DNA from: Gimesia aquarii
Lineage (GTDB): Bacteria > Planctomycetota > Planctomycetia > Planctomycetales > Planctomycetaceae
Length of the DNA stretch: 64,000 nucleotides
Reading direction: 5' to 3'
NCBI RefSeq assembly: GCF_007748195.1
Contig: NZ_CP037920.1
Span: 6,318,300 to 6,382,299, forward strand
Below are positions 26,188 through 35,654 of this stretch, piece by piece. Position 1 is the stretch's first letter. Each line of letters starts with the position of its first letter. The notes below the pieces were generated by a model. The model saw only the letters and a program-made list of their open reading frames with translations. It did not search any database and was not told the DNA's origin. The position numbers were made by a program, and so were the translations under genes.

Positions 26188-27192
26188 ATGAAGAACCAAA
26201 GTCGCTCGGCTGATCGGCGGGGGTTTACCCTGATCGAACTGTTGGTAGTCATTGCCATCATAGCCATTTTAATTGCCTTATTGTTACCTGCCGTTCAACA
26301 AGCACGAGAAGCCGCCCGCAGAAGCACCTGTAAAAATAATTTGAAACAAATCGGGCTGGCAATGCACAATTACCATGAAACCTTTCGTACGTTTCCTCCC
26401 GGGTATGTAGAAGAAATTCTTCCATCCAATGGGGGAGTGGTTGTTGATAATGAGGGACACTGGGCCTGGAACGCCTTGTTACTGCCTTATCTTGATCAGG
26501 CACCTCTGTTTAATCAGCTCAATGTTGGTACGATTCCTGTTTCGACCGTATTAAATACTGCAAGCCTGCGAGACACCATGCAACAAACACTGCCTGTATT
26601 CCGTTGTCCTTCTGACACCGGTCCCCGTATTCATGATGAAGCCGGTCGTAGAATTAAAGCGACGGGCGGCTCAGAGTATGGTCTGGCTGTGACGAATTAT
26701 ATTGCCTCCAATAACTCATATGGTTTGAAGAAGGATCAAGGAACCAACCCTACCAATACTGCTAACGGGGCATTTTTCCGAAATAGCAATGTTCGTATGC
26801 GTGATTTCACAGATGGCAGCAGCAATGTGATTCTGGCCGGAGAACGGGCCTATTCACTCGGTTCTGTAAAAGCATTTGCCGGTGCCCTGTATGCAGCCCG
26901 CGACTTCAACGCCACTGGCCCCGCCATCAGCTCGGATGGATCTGGTTCCAATCAAGGATTGATCTCCATTTTTGGGGGTGGTGCAGCGCCCATCAATGCG
27001 AATGCGTCAACAGGACAGGGGCGGATCGCGTTCAGCAGCCGCCATGTAGGTGGAGCCCATTTCCTGTTTGGAGATGGTCGTATTCAATTCCTCAGTGAAA
27101 ATATTGACCATAATGCCTCAACGATTCCAGCCGACAGTACTCTGGAATACCTGATTGGCATCAACGACGGGAATGTGGTTGGCGAGTTTTAA
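26188..27192 (+). CDS. DUF1559 prepilin-like exported protein
   Basis: 334 residues. The start has the prepilin N-methylation motif [10 protein letters not shown], with the predicted cleavage after Gly12 by a prepilin peptidase, and a hydrophobic helix to about residue 35. Next comes the family's [25 protein letters not shown]. The C-terminal signature [16 protein letters not shown] matches the 'H-x9-DG' form of DUF1559. Members are very numerous in planctomycetes and are thought to be pseudopilins or cell-surface proteins; the exact role is unknown. AGGA precedes the ATG by eight bases. A terminator follows 30 bases after the stop. Confidence 0.92.
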   Translation: MKNQSRSADRRGFTLIELLVVIAIIAILIALLLPAVQQAREAARRSTCKNNLKQIGLAMHNYHETFRTFPPGYVEEILPSNGGVVVDNEGHWAWNALLLPYLDQAPLFNQLNVGTIPVSTVLNTASLRDTMQQTLPVFRCPSDTGPRIHDEAGRRIKATGGSEYGLAVTNYIASNNSYGLKKDQGTNPTNTANGAFFRNSNVRMRDFTDGSSNVILAGERAYSLGSVKAFAGALYAARDFNATGPAISSDGSGSNQGLISIFGGGAAPINANASTGQGRIAFSSRHVGGAHFLFGDGRIQFLSENIDHNASTIPADSTLEYLIGINDGNVVGEF

Positions 27193-27222
27193 GAAATCGT
27201 CTTAACTCAAAGAAACGTGATG

Positions 27223-27261
27223 AAACGGGGCAAGTAGGCGCAAACTACTTGCCTCGTTTTC
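27223..27261 (+). terminator. Rho-independent terminator after DUF1559
   Basis: Stem ACGGGGCAAGTAG (27225-27237) pairs with CTACTTGCCTCGT (27245-27257) with one G-T wobble and a 7-base loop, followed by TTTT. Confidence 0.88.
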
Positions 27262-27393
27262 GTTAATTATTGATTCGAGTGCAAGATTTGAAAGCAAACT
27301 TGTGTTTCCACGCCTGCCCTTCTATTATCGTCGACCAATAAACATGATTTGATTTTATCTTTATTGTCAATATTTAATTTTAAGGAAACATCA

Positions 27394-27828
27394 ATGAAAC
27401 CAGCAACAACTTGGAGTATCGTCTTTCTTTTCAGTTTGATTTGCATCATCGGCTCAGGGTGTGGCAGCCAGGCAAGCGACCAACCCGATTTAGGATACGT
27501 AACGGGTACAGTCACCATGGATGGAACAGCACTTCCAGGAGTCATGGTCATCTTCAGTCCTGAAAAAGGCCGATCGTCCATGGGAACCACAGATTCTGAA
27601 GGGAAATACGAGTTGATTTATGTTGGGGATACAAAAGGAGCCAAACTGGGCAACCATAAAATCAGCATCACGACTGTTCAAGAGGGTAACTCGGAAGAAT
27701 CAGGAGAAGAGGCAGCAACAGAATTCAAAGAAACGATTCCAGCAAATTACAATACCAAAACAACACTGACAGAAAGCGTGAAAGCCGGTGATAATGTGTT
27801 TGATTTCGATCTGACGTCGAAAAAATGA
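27394..27828 (+). CDS. Small lipoprotein with a transthyretin-like (carboxypeptidase-regulatory) fold
   Basis: 144 residues. A lipoprotein signal ends in the lipobox IGSGC (Cys23), so the mature protein is lipid-anchored. The rest is one beta-sandwich of the carboxypeptidase regulatory-like kind: GYVTGTVTMDGTALPGVMVI, SMGTTDSEGKYEL and a late KISITTV strand. Such small lipoproteins often follow DUF1559 genes in planctomycetes. AAGGA lies eight bases before the ATG; an upstream frame without a good start adds 15 residues and is less likely. The terminator after DUF1559 separates the two, so it probably has its own promoter. Confidence 0.85.
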   Translation: MKPATTWSIVFLFSLICIIGSGCGSQASDQPDLGYVTGTVTMDGTALPGVMVIFSPEKGRSSMGTTDSEGKYELIYVGDTKGAKLGNHKISITTVQEGNSEESGEEAATEFKETIPANYNTKTTLTESVKAGDNVFDFDLTSKK

Positions 27829-27843
27829 ATCTTTATCACGTTT

Positions 27844-30800
27844 TCATTTTTTCAGATTCATCAAGTAAGCGATCAAGTCTGCCATCTCCTGGGCCTTGAT
27901 TTTCTTTTCAAGGCCCTCCGGCATCAGTGATTTACCGGAACTCTTAATTTCATCAATATTCTTGCGTAGTATTGTGATCTCTTTGTTCTCTGCTTTTTTG
28001 AGCGTAATACTGGAAGGGGTCTCATTCACAATAATACCGGTTTCAATCAAACCGGCATCCGTCACCACAACATATTCGAGATAGTTCGGTGAAACTTCTT
28101 TGTTAGGATCCAGTACATGTACCAGAATTTCTGGAGCCGTCCTGTTTTTGATCGTGGCCAGATTGGGACCGACTTCGTAACCTTCGTTCCCCAATTTATG
28201 GCAGGTGAGACAATCCCGCTTGAAGACAATTTTTCCTCGGTTCAGATCGCTTTGCAAAGAGAGGGCTGGTTGATATTGTGCAATAATTTCTTTACGAGGA
28301 CTGAGAATGTCTCCTTCAAAAAATTGAGCCGCCTGCTTTTTGATCTCTGGATTCGAACTTTTCATAAGAATAGTCCGTCTCACCTGTGGTATCTGACTGA
28401 TGGCAACCGTTCTTTCTGAAATTGCAGCAAATAGTCTTAAAATCCAGTTCTGTCTCCTTAATAACCGATTGACGATCTCTGTTCTAACATTGGGAGTGAG
28501 AGAAGGATATCGCTTGAGTAACAGATCAGCAACTTTTGTGTCAGTAAAGCTGGTTAACGCTTCGACAACAGAGACTTGAATCGCTTGCGGCTCTCGTGCA
28601 TCCAGTAGTGGCAAGAGCGTTGTCTCTGCCATTGTCAAATCGGTACAACTTAATAAATCAATCGCCTGTTGACGTACCTCAACAGTTTTGTCACGATCAG
28701 CGGCTCTCTGTTTCGACTGTCCGATCAAATGGCGAATGAGTCGTGCTGAATCTGAATTTTCAGCTTCAGTAAATTTGAGAAGTGTTTTTCCACCACGTTT
28801 TAATCCCTGGCCAATCGCCAGGACGGCTTGCGTTTGAACTTCTTCTGTACGCTGAATTTGATTTGGATATTGATAACTGGCAACGATTCCAAGAATCATA
28901 TTTACTTCCGGTACCAGCTGTCTCGTGCCAATGACATTTGACAATTGATTTAAGAGTGGTTGTGCTTCAGGGCTGGCAGCAAATTCCACATCGGCCAATA
29001 GATTCTTTAAGAAAGGCGCAGTTGAATCAGACAAAGAACTCAGCACAGCGGTCCGAATCCAAAAGTCACTATGATCACGGCGCACGATTTGATACAAGGA
29101 TTTTGCCGCTTGAGGATGATCAACTTCTCCAAGGGTAAAAGCAGTTTGAAAGCGAACTCGTGGATCTTTATCTGAAGCCAAGGCCAGGACACGGTCTCGC
29201 AGTTTTGTATTCTGATTTAACATTGGTTCGGCAAGACGAATGGCAGCACGTCTAATTTCTGGTTCTTTGTCGTTCAAAGCTCTCTGCAAGTTTTCCTCAG
29301 TTAAAGCGTTTAAACCTTGCAGGGACCAGAGAGCGTGGAGTCTCGCCAGAGCAGATGAACTATTCTTCAGCAACTTTCTGAGTGGTGGTACGGCCGACTG
29401 ATCCTGTCGTTCAAAGATCAGTCGATGCGCAGTGTCGCGCCACCATACATTCGGATTCTCTAATTCGGCAACGAGTGTTTCAATATCTGCCGAACCAAGG
29501 CGTGGTAACCGAGGTTTTTGATAGTTTCCAGGATATTCTGGAGGAACCAGACGATAGATGCGACCTCGATCACGACCACTGGTCAAATCTAAATGCGCCT
29601 TGATATCATCGGGAATCGACCAGGGATGTTCGATATTTTCTCGGTACATATCTAACGCATGCAGTGTGCCATCAGGTGCATTCAGAAAGTTAACGGGGCG
29701 AAACCAGTTATCAGTGGAAGCAAGAAATTCCACGTCGTCGTGCGCCCGTCTGGCTTTGAATGTGACGCCATCTGGTGTCACCCGATAACGCATTACTAAA
29801 TTTCCAGCGACTTCACCAATGAATGCATTTCCATAATACTCTTTTGGATAAGCGGTCCCTCGATAGATCGTCGCGCCAGCCGAAGAAGTTACAAAGCCTG
29901 TCGCGTTTTTTTCACTTCGTGGAGAGCGTGAATTGGGATCAGAAGCCAGACGTTGTGCATTGATGACTCTCCAGGGTTCGGCAGGGCTCACGCGAAAAAC
30001 AGAAAGAGTATCGCCGGCTTCGGCAACGTCATTGATAGCAGATGCAACCGGTAAATACCGGTTGCGAACCAGATATTTTGTGGGTAGCACAATATGCATC
30101 AAGGGATTTCGGATGTTACAGATGAAACGATTTCCCCAGTCATCAAATGTATTTCCAAAACGCGCTCCCCCGGAAATGACTTCAAATGTCTCAGTTTCGG
30201 CATCAAATCGAAAATCACGCCGTCCCATATTAATCGGGTCTGTTTTAGTCAGCCCACTAGCCTGGATGCTTCCCCCGTTACTCCCACCTGCACCATAGAT
30301 CTGATGGTCCAGCCCCCATTTCAGGTTATTCATCACAGCCTGCACATTAAACTTGCGAAATCCGGTAAAGACTTTGCGTTTGATATCCGCTTTGTGGTCA
30401 CCATCAGTGTCTTTGAAGTACCAGACATCAGGAGTAGCAGAAACGTAGACTCCCCCTTTCCAGAACGCCAGTCCGGTAGGCCATGATAATTGGTCGGCAA
30501 AAATCGTCGAACGATCAAATTTACCGTCGCCGTCAACATCTTCTAACACGCGTACTTTGCCAATGGCCGCCGATTTCTGTTCGGCCCAGGCTTCATCTTT
30601 AGACTTATCCGTATAAGGATAATCATTCATCTCGATGACATATGCCAAACCATTTTCGTCATACTGCATCGCCACCGGATCAGTCACCAATGGTTCTGCC
30701 GCCAGCAACTCCATTTTAAAACCATTTTGTAATCGAAAAGTTTTCAAGGCATTTTTAGCAGTCGTGGGCTCTAAACGTGGTAGTTCATCAGCCAGAGATT

Positions 30801-30915
30801 GCGGTTTCGCATTCTTTTTTTCAGCGGAGTTGAGTCGTGTTGAGGAAGAAACAAGAAATCCGAGAGCAACCACAGCCAAAATGAATCTTGTCTGTCTGAC
30901 AACCAGATTTCTCAT
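27844..30915 (-). CDS. PVC membrane-bound dehydrogenase with HEAT repeats and cytochrome c domain
   Basis: 1023 residues with a signal peptide (about 1-30). Residues about 60-470 form the propeller of the 'membrane-bound dehydrogenase' family (LAAEPLVTDPVAMQYDENGL, VRVLEDVDGDGKFDRSTIFAD, NNLKWGLDHQIYGAGG). HEAT repeats run from about 490 to 860. The haem-binding domain has CLTCH (902-906) and ends in MADLIAYLMNLKK. It is the shorter relative of the protein at 931-4794, without the ThuA part. GGAG lies seven bases before the start. It converges on the lipoprotein gene with only 15 bases between stops and no clear terminator. The likely role is periplasmic oxidation of an unknown substrate. Confidence 0.88.
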   Translation of the reverse strand: MRNLVVRQTRFILAVVALGFLVSSSTRLNSAEKKNAKPQSLADELPRLEPTTAKNALKTFRLQNGFKMELLAAEPLVTDPVAMQYDENGLAYVIEMNDYPYTDKSKDEAWAEQKSAAIGKVRVLEDVDGDGKFDRSTIFADQLSWPTGLAFWKGGVYVSATPDVWYFKDTDGDHKADIKRKVFTGFRKFNVQAVMNNLKWGLDHQIYGAGGSNGGSIQASGLTKTDPINMGRRDFRFDAETETFEVISGGARFGNTFDDWGNRFICNIRNPLMHIVLPTKYLVRNRYLPVASAINDVAEAGDTLSVFRVSPAEPWRVINAQRLASDPNSRSPRSEKNATGFVTSSAGATIYRGTAYPKEYYGNAFIGEVAGNLVMRYRVTPDGVTFKARRAHDDVEFLASTDNWFRPVNFLNAPDGTLHALDMYRENIEHPWSIPDDIKAHLDLTSGRDRGRIYRLVPPEYPGNYQKPRLPRLGSADIETLVAELENPNVWWRDTAHRLIFERQDQSAVPPLRKLLKNSSSALARLHALWSLQGLNALTEENLQRALNDKEPEIRRAAIRLAEPMLNQNTKLRDRVLALASDKDPRVRFQTAFTLGEVDHPQAAKSLYQIVRRDHSDFWIRTAVLSSLSDSTAPFLKNLLADVEFAASPEAQPLLNQLSNVIGTRQLVPEVNMILGIVASYQYPNQIQRTEEVQTQAVLAIGQGLKRGGKTLLKFTEAENSDSARLIRHLIGQSKQRAADRDKTVEVRQQAIDLLSCTDLTMAETTLLPLLDAREPQAIQVSVVEALTSFTDTKVADLLLKRYPSLTPNVRTEIVNRLLRRQNWILRLFAAISERTVAISQIPQVRRTILMKSSNPEIKKQAAQFFEGDILSPRKEIIAQYQPALSLQSDLNRGKIVFKRDCLTCHKLGNEGYEVGPNLATIKNRTAPEILVHVLDPNKEVSPNYLEYVVVTDAGLIETGIIVNETPSSITLKKAENKEITILRKNIDEIKSSGKSLMPEGLEKKIKAQEMADLIAYLMNLKK

Positions 30916-31088
30916 AAGAAAACTCCTCAGTATTTTTTATTTAAAACTTTTGCAGAAAATGCGACTACCAATCAGCTCAGTGCTAGCTGCCACTTTAAGT
31001 AAGAATGTTAAATAATTGTAAACGAGGGGACAAACACATCACAAGCGAGAATCGAGAAATACAGAAAGATCGGAGTTTGCGCAAGTCA

Positions 31089-31125
31089 TAAAAAAACTCT
31101 CTTCACCGCAATAATGAAGAGAGTT
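31089..31125 (-). terminator. Rho-independent terminator after the redoxin gene
   Basis: Read on the minus strand, AACTCTCTTCA pairs with TGAAGAGAGTT (11 bp; 31095-31105 with 31115-31125) around a 9-base loop and runs into TTTTTT. It lies 25 bases beyond the redoxin stop. Confidence 0.88.
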
Positions 31126-31149
31126 GAGTCACATGATTCAAACCAGTGA

Positions 31150-31743
31150 TCAGACAGCAGGCTGACCGGTAAAATATTCTGGCTCTTTGCCTTCCTGCCA
31201 TTTAATATTACAGCCAATGCTGGGTTTTTGGTCCGTAGTAACAGGGGCACCAGCGAGAACAGCATCGCAGGCCGCACGTAAATCTGCTCCGCTAATTGGT
31301 TTCTCATTTCCAGGGCGGCTATCATCAAACTGTCCTCGATAGACGAGTTTTTTCTCCTGATCGAACAGAAAGAAGTCAGGAGTACAAGCAGCTTTGTATG
31401 CTTTTGCGACTTCTTGAGTGGGATCATATAAATAGGCGAAGTGGTAGCCAGCTGCTGCGGCCTCTTCAACCATTTTTTCCGGGCTATCATCTGGATGCGT
31501 AGAAACATCATTGGAGCTGATACCCACAACTCCCAACCCCTTCGCCATGTATTCATCAGCAAATGAAGCCAATGCTTCTCGAAGATGAACGACAAAAGGG
31601 CAATGATTACACATAAAAATAACCAGTAAACCTTTGGAATCCTGATAATCGTTGAGGGACACAGTTTGCCCATCAACGTTTTTCAATGAAAACTCAGGGG
31701 CTTCAGTTCCTAATGGCAACATCGTCGAAGCAGTTTTTACCAT
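31150..31743 (-). CDS. Redoxin/AhpC-TSA family thioredoxin-fold protein
   Basis: 197 residues and no signal peptide, so cytosolic. The thioredoxin fold begins with APEFSLKNVDGQTVSL and has the active-site motif CNHC (Cys45, Cys48) after VIFM. A further Cys sits in KAACTPDFFLFD, the strand with the family's cis-Pro region. The C-terminal SIGCNIKWQEG is typical of the planctomycete and cyanobacterial 'PRX-like' subgroup. It is likely a peroxiredoxin-like or thiol-disulfide reductase; the electron donor is unknown. AGGAG precedes the ATG by seven bases. coaD lies 51 bases upstream on the same strand, so they may be cotranscribed, ending at the terminator near 31100. Confidence 0.85.
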   Translation of the reverse strand: MVKTASTMLPLGTEAPEFSLKNVDGQTVSLNDYQDSKGLLVIFMCNHCPFVVHLREALASFADEYMAKGLGVVGISSNDVSTHPDDSPEKMVEEAAAAGYHFAYLYDPTQEVAKAYKAACTPDFFLFDQEKKLVYRGQFDDSRPGNEKPISGADLRAACDAVLAGAPVTTDQKPSIGCNIKWQEGKEPEYFTGQPAV

Positions 31744-31794
31744 CGATAGTTCTCCTTATTCAATCTACAAACAAAGCAGATGCAGATCTTTACT

Positions 31795-32313
31795 TTAAGT
31801 GTTTGAATTAAATTTTTCCAGTAACGGACTGACTACCAGCTTGGGGACGAAGTCGTTTAATTTTTCTTCAGCAACATCCCCGCCCAGTTGAGCGATCTGT
31901 TTGATCAAAGAACTGGAAATATGAGTATATTTTTCACTGGCCATCAAAAAGACGGTTTCAATTTCCGGTGCTAAAGTCCGGTTCGCCAGCGACATCGTAA
32001 ATTCCGCTTCCACATCTGTCAGAGTCCGGAACCCTCTGAGCATCACCCCACCGCCGCATTCTTGTACAAAGTTGACAGCCAAACCCTGAAAATATTTGAC
32101 TTCAACATTGGGTAAAGGCGCAAGAAGTTCGTTCAGCATCTGCTGGCGTTCTTCAGGTGAGAATAAGGGTTTCTTGCCTGGGTTGATTCCAATGCCTACA
32201 GTGACTTTTGTGTAAATCCGGGCACCGCGCTCAAGAATATCGAGATGCCCCAATGTGGGCGGATCAAAACTGCCAACATACACAGCATGATGTGGATCGA
32301 GCATGTTCGTCAC
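31795..32313 (-). CDS. coaD: Phosphopantetheine adenylyltransferase
   Basis: 172 residues, close to the usual 160-170. It transfers AMP from ATP to 4'-phosphopantetheine, the fourth step of coenzyme A synthesis, in the cytosol. Nucleotidyltransferase motifs are clear: GSFDPPTLGH (His23 in the T-x-G-H motif) at the start, SPEERQQML, GGGVMLRGFRTLTDVEAEF and the final ISSSLIKQIAQLGGD. The start used is GTG at 32313, which has GAAAGG about seven bases upstream; ATG at 32304 would only remove three residues. The esterase gene diverges 249 bases away. Confidence 0.95.
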   Translation of the reverse strand: MTNMLDPHHAVYVGSFDPPTLGHLDILERGARIYTKVTVGIGINPGKKPLFSPEERQQMLNELLAPLPNVEVKYFQGLAVNFVQECGGGVMLRGFRTLTDVEAEFTMSLANRTLAPEIETVFLMASEKYTHISSSLIKQIAQLGGDVAEEKLNDFVPKLVVSPLLEKFNSNT

Positions 32314-32562
32314 AAAACGGCCTTTCTCTCATAATTCCTGCCAGATTCTGAATTTATTGTAACTGGATTCATGGTCGATCCAAACGGACAGAATCGAATT
32401 TCTTACACGAATCGAAAGATTTGAGAGAGATGCATACAGTCAATTGCAAATCTACCTTAATCGGAGTGTAATGGATCATTAAGAGTATCCTGACACTGGT
32501 GCTCTATTTAATTCAGACTACTCATTCCACCAAGTGAAATCCTATTTCAGGGGTATTATAAA

Positions 32563-33894
32563 ATGTGTTTCTCTCCTTGTCGCTCAATCATTCACATCGC
32601 ATCGTGGGGCATGATGCTGATATTGACTGCCAATTTCGCCCTGGCGGCCCCCAAAAAACTCGAAGAGATTTCCAAGCTCCTGAAAGAACCGAAAAATAAA
32701 AAAAATCAGAAACAGGTTCTCGACTTCTTTCAGAAACGCTACCAAAAGGAAAAAGATCTCACTAAGGGGACCCATCGCCACTTAATCGAAAGAACTAGTG
32801 ACGGCGGTGGATTTGCCGGTTGGTTTTTGAAAGCAGATCCGAATGCTGAAGTGATTATCTATGCGGAAAATCACCGCCAATGGCCCATGATTGCTTTAGG
32901 CGATTCAGGCTATTTTGCCCGTGTGGAACGATTTCCGAATTTTTCTGCTGCCCATTACCGATATAGCGTTAACGGCCGCCGCTTACCTGCAGGAAGGTAC
33001 AGTCGATTTGGATTTGAAAGTTATGAATGGAAACCCGAAAGCCTTCGCCAGCCTGGAGTTCCACAAGGCAAACTTATTCAAATGCCTCCTTTTAAAAGCA
33101 CCAAACATTATCCGGGAACAGTCAGGGACTGGTGGGTGTATGTGCCTGCTCAGTATTCAAAATCAAACGCCCCTGCCAAATTGATGGTCTTCACAGATGG
33201 TCGCGGGTATTGCCACGGCGATGGGAACGCGACAATCGTACTCGACAACCTGATTCATGCCCAAAAAATTCCAGTATCTATTACAGTCTTCATTAATCCC
33301 GGAGTGATTCCTGCCAGTACGAAAGGGAAACCGGATGTCAGAAACCGCAGCAATGAATACGACACCTGCACTGGTCAATATGCCACCTTTTTAGACGAGG
33401 AAATGCTCCCTCTGATTCGCAAACAATATCATATTTCAGACAAACCGGAAGACCATGTGATTTGTGGTGCCTCATCAGGAGGTAGCTGCGCGTTCACAGC
33501 TGCCTGGCACCGGACCGATTTATTTCAGAAGGTCATTTCCTTTGTAGGTAGTTTTTGTGATTTCCGCCGAATTGAAGATTATCCCTCCCGAGAAAAGAAC
33601 GTCATTCCTCTCAATCAATTTGGACCATGGAAAACAGCCCACGATTATCCTGGCCTCATTCGCAAGCAAGATCCCCCCAAACCCATCAAAGTATTTTTGC
33701 AAGACGGAGATAATGATCTAGATAATAAACTGGGAAACTGGTTTCTGAATAACGAACGGATGGCCGCCGCGCTGGCGTATAGTGGATATGACTACTGGTT
33801 TGTAACCGGGCATGGTATCCACAGTAGTAGACATGGCAAAGCTGTACTTCCTGATGCGCTGGTCTGGATCTGGAATTCAAAACAGAGCAAGTAA
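32563..33894 (+). CDS. Exported esterase (enterochelin-esterase/antigen 85-like)
   Basis: 443 residues with a signal peptide (about 1-28, ending at ALAAP). Residues about 30-185 form an N-terminal immunoglobulin-like, early-set (CBM48/Fes-type) region. The esterase domain follows: DWWVYVPAQY and KLMVFTDGRG near 195-220, the nucleophile elbow GASSGG with Ser304 in the middle of CGASSGGSCAF, an acid near LQDGDNDLDN and His in TGHGIHSS. It belongs to the esterase PF00756 group. Exported members in planctomycetes probably act on acylated polysaccharides (feruloyl or acetyl esters), which is an inference here. AGGGG lies nine bases before the ATG. Confidence 0.82.
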   Translation: MCFSPCRSIIHIASWGMMLILTANFALAAPKKLEEISKLLKEPKNKKNQKQVLDFFQKRYQKEKDLTKGTHRHLIERTSDGGGFAGWFLKADPNAEVIIYAENHRQWPMIALGDSGYFARVERFPNFSAAHYRYSVNGRRLPAGRYSRFGFESYEWKPESLRQPGVPQGKLIQMPPFKSTKHYPGTVRDWWVYVPAQYSKSNAPAKLMVFTDGRGYCHGDGNATIVLDNLIHAQKIPVSITVFINPGVIPASTKGKPDVRNRSNEYDTCTGQYATFLDEEMLPLIRKQYHISDKPEDHVICGASSGGSCAFTAAWHRTDLFQKVISFVGSFCDFRRIEDYPSREKNVIPLNQFGPWKTAHDYPGLIRKQDPPKPIKVFLQDGDNDLDNKLGNWFLNNERMAAALAYSGYDYWFVTGHGIHSSRHGKAVLPDALVWIWNSKQSK

Positions 33895-34287
33895 TAGGAT
33901 ACTCGTTCACAAACTAGGTTTTTCTTGCGAAATGAAACATTCATTGTGATTTTTATTTGACGATCGCGGTGTTGGTCGATAAATTTACATTATTAAAAAT
34001 AGAATGAGTAGATAGGAATTTCTTCTTTGAGCGACAGGAACCTCAATTAAGTGATTTGCTTCGTGATGGGAGTAAGAGTTTTAAAGCTCTCTCACTAAAA
34101 AATTAGAATAACATGAAATGGATTTGTGTTCTGCGTCGAGCGGAACGATGTTAGTCGTTTGTTGATCAAGAGTCTACAACTTCAGATTTACCCGCCTTGA
34201 ATACTACGACGAGTCAGATTGCTAACGCTGGCTGGAACACAAGTGATTGTCTGTCGGTACATTTACCAATTTCAAGGAGGATCGCTT
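33895..34287. other. Long leader before the BON-like gene
   Basis: 393 bases without a gene. The first 200 are AT-rich and the last 120 less so, ending in AAGGAGG seven bases before the BON start. A plus-strand frame from 34219 continues into the BON gene but lacks coding features. I see no tRNA, terminator or strong hairpin; a long 5' leader or a small RNA gene could fit. Confidence 0.4.
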
Positions 34288-34521
34288 ATGACTGTAGAGA
34301 CCTATGCCCAAAAGGCAAAGAAACTTTCTCAAAAGATTGAAAACACAATTGCCACACGAACCGGAAGTCAGGTCCAGGCATTAAAAGTGGATATTTTTGG
34401 GGAAATCGTTGTACTTTCTGGACGCACAGACTCTTTTTACCATAAGCAATTGGCAACCCATGCTGCTTTAAGTGAAATTGACCAGTACGCACTTACGAAT
34501 AACATTCGAGTCGAATCTTAA
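34288..34521 (+). CDS. Small BON-domain-like protein
   Basis: 77 residues from an ATG with an excellent RBS (AAGGAGG, seven bases upstream). The sequence has one BON-like unit: an N-terminal helix with LSQKIENTIATRTGSQVQAL, then VDIFGEIVVLSGRTDSFYHKQLATHAAL and a final ALTNNIRV. BON domains bind membranes or potassium; this copy has no signal peptide, so it should be cytosolic. Its expression may be controlled by the unusually long leader. Confidence is higher for the gene than for its function. Confidence 0.72.
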   Translation: MTVETYAQKAKKLSQKIENTIATRTGSQVQALKVDIFGEIVVLSGRTDSFYHKQLATHAALSEIDQYALTNNIRVES

Positions 34522-34682
34522 TTTGAATCACTCTTCCTGTACGAAGCAGGAATCTCGAAAGCAAAAACTTATTATTTAATTCATAGCCAGCGATTTGATC
34601 ATGATGATCTCATCGGGCTGGCTTAAAAAAACAGAAACCGCACGAGATGCTCGTTCAGAATCCTGGATAAGGTTACGAAGCG

Positions 34683-35375
34683 TTATTCTGTTTGATCTGG
34701 TACATGATCAGACAGATTTGTTTCTGCCTGTTTTTGTTTGCCAAATTGAAATTTCTTTTCTTCACCCCGCATGATCCGCCCCAGATTGCTCCAGTGACGT
34801 ACGATAATTAATACCGGAACGGCAATACTGAATGCAGCGAGACTCCATTTTTCTGATGAAAACGCAAGTGATCCCAGTTGAACGAATTGAGCAATTCCAA
34901 ATGCGGTCGCAGCAATCAGTGAACTCAGAGCGACAATCCGCGAAATCAGAAAAGTCAAAATAAAAGCGGCCACAGCAATCAACGTAGACCAGGGCCCCAA
35001 CACCAAGATCACCCCCAAACTGGTAGCCACTCCTTTTCCACCTCGAAAACCGAGCCAGACTGGAAACATATGACCGAGAATTGTGGCGACTCCGCTTAAG
35101 ACACGTACGTGGTCAAAGTCGGAGGAATCTGTTGCCACAAAGAGTGATGGAATGAATAAAACGGGCAATAACCCCTTTAATGCATCCAACACGAGAACCA
35201 AAATTCCCCATTTGGCTCCCAGAGTCCGCGCCACATTTGTGGCACCGATATTGCCGCTACCCACTTTGCGAATATCCGTGTCTGTTACTAATTTCGCTAC
35301 TAACAGACCGAAGGGTATGGAACCTGCCAGATAAGAGGTGAAAGCAATAAAAATCCAAAAATAGTCTGTAAACAT
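34683..35375 (-). CDS. plsY: Glycerol-3-phosphate acyltransferase PlsY
   Basis: 230 residues with about five membrane helices. It transfers an acyl group from acyl-phosphate to glycerol-3-phosphate, the first step of membrane phospholipid synthesis. Three family motifs are visible: AGSIPFG near residue 17, VGSGNIGATNVART near 38-51, and FRGGKGVATSLG near 110-121. The C-terminus has an extra charged tail ending in QTE. It is convergent with the BON-like gene and divergent from the AmmeMemoRadiSam gene. Confidence 0.95.
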   Translation of the reverse strand: MFTDYFWIFIAFTSYLAGSIPFGLLVAKLVTDTDIRKVGSGNIGATNVARTLGAKWGILVLVLDALKGLLPVLFIPSLFVATDSSDFDHVRVLSGVATILGHMFPVWLGFRGGKGVATSLGVILVLGPWSTLIAVAAFILTFLISRIVALSSLIAATAFGIAQFVQLGSLAFSSEKWSLAAFSIAVPVLIIVRHWSNLGRIMRGEEKKFQFGKQKQAETNLSDHVPDQTE

Positions 35376-35605
35376 CGCTTAGAGAATTTCGTATAATCTA
35401 ATGTAAGCCATTCCAGTTGAGAAAACGACTTCGATGATACTCGACTGTGGCTGAAAAACACAGTAATCAGCTAAGATAGCAATGAAAGATTCAGTAGACT
35501 GAATCAATACAATGCATCACCGATTCTGAAACTCTATTTCTGCAAAGTTAGAATGTTTCGACTGACTGATGACCCTCACCATAGAGATGGGTTATCTTGA
35601 TCTCT

Positions 35606-35627
35606 GAGGGCACAATGCCCTCTTTTT
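35606..35627 (+). terminator. Terminator-like hairpin in the leader of the AmmeMemoRadiSam gene
   Basis: Stem GAGGGCA (35606-35612) pairs perfectly with TGCCCTC (35616-35622) around a 3-base CAA loop, and TTTTT follows at once. It lies 28 bases before the ATG at 35655. No plus-strand gene ends upstream; plsY runs away on the other strand. So the hairpin cannot be the end of a neighbour and may act as an attenuator. Confidence 0.6.
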
Positions 35628-35654
35628 ATCTCTGTTTTATGTTTTGCTTTAGCG

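Noticed and set aside
31086..31676. 196-codon minus-strand frame overlapping the redoxin gene
   Set aside because: Alternative frame of the redoxin region; the 31150-31743 frame has the CNHC motif and an RBS.
34581..34626. Large imperfect hairpin between BON-like gene and plsY
   Set aside because: Stem has a bulge and no T-run on either side, so it is not called a terminator.
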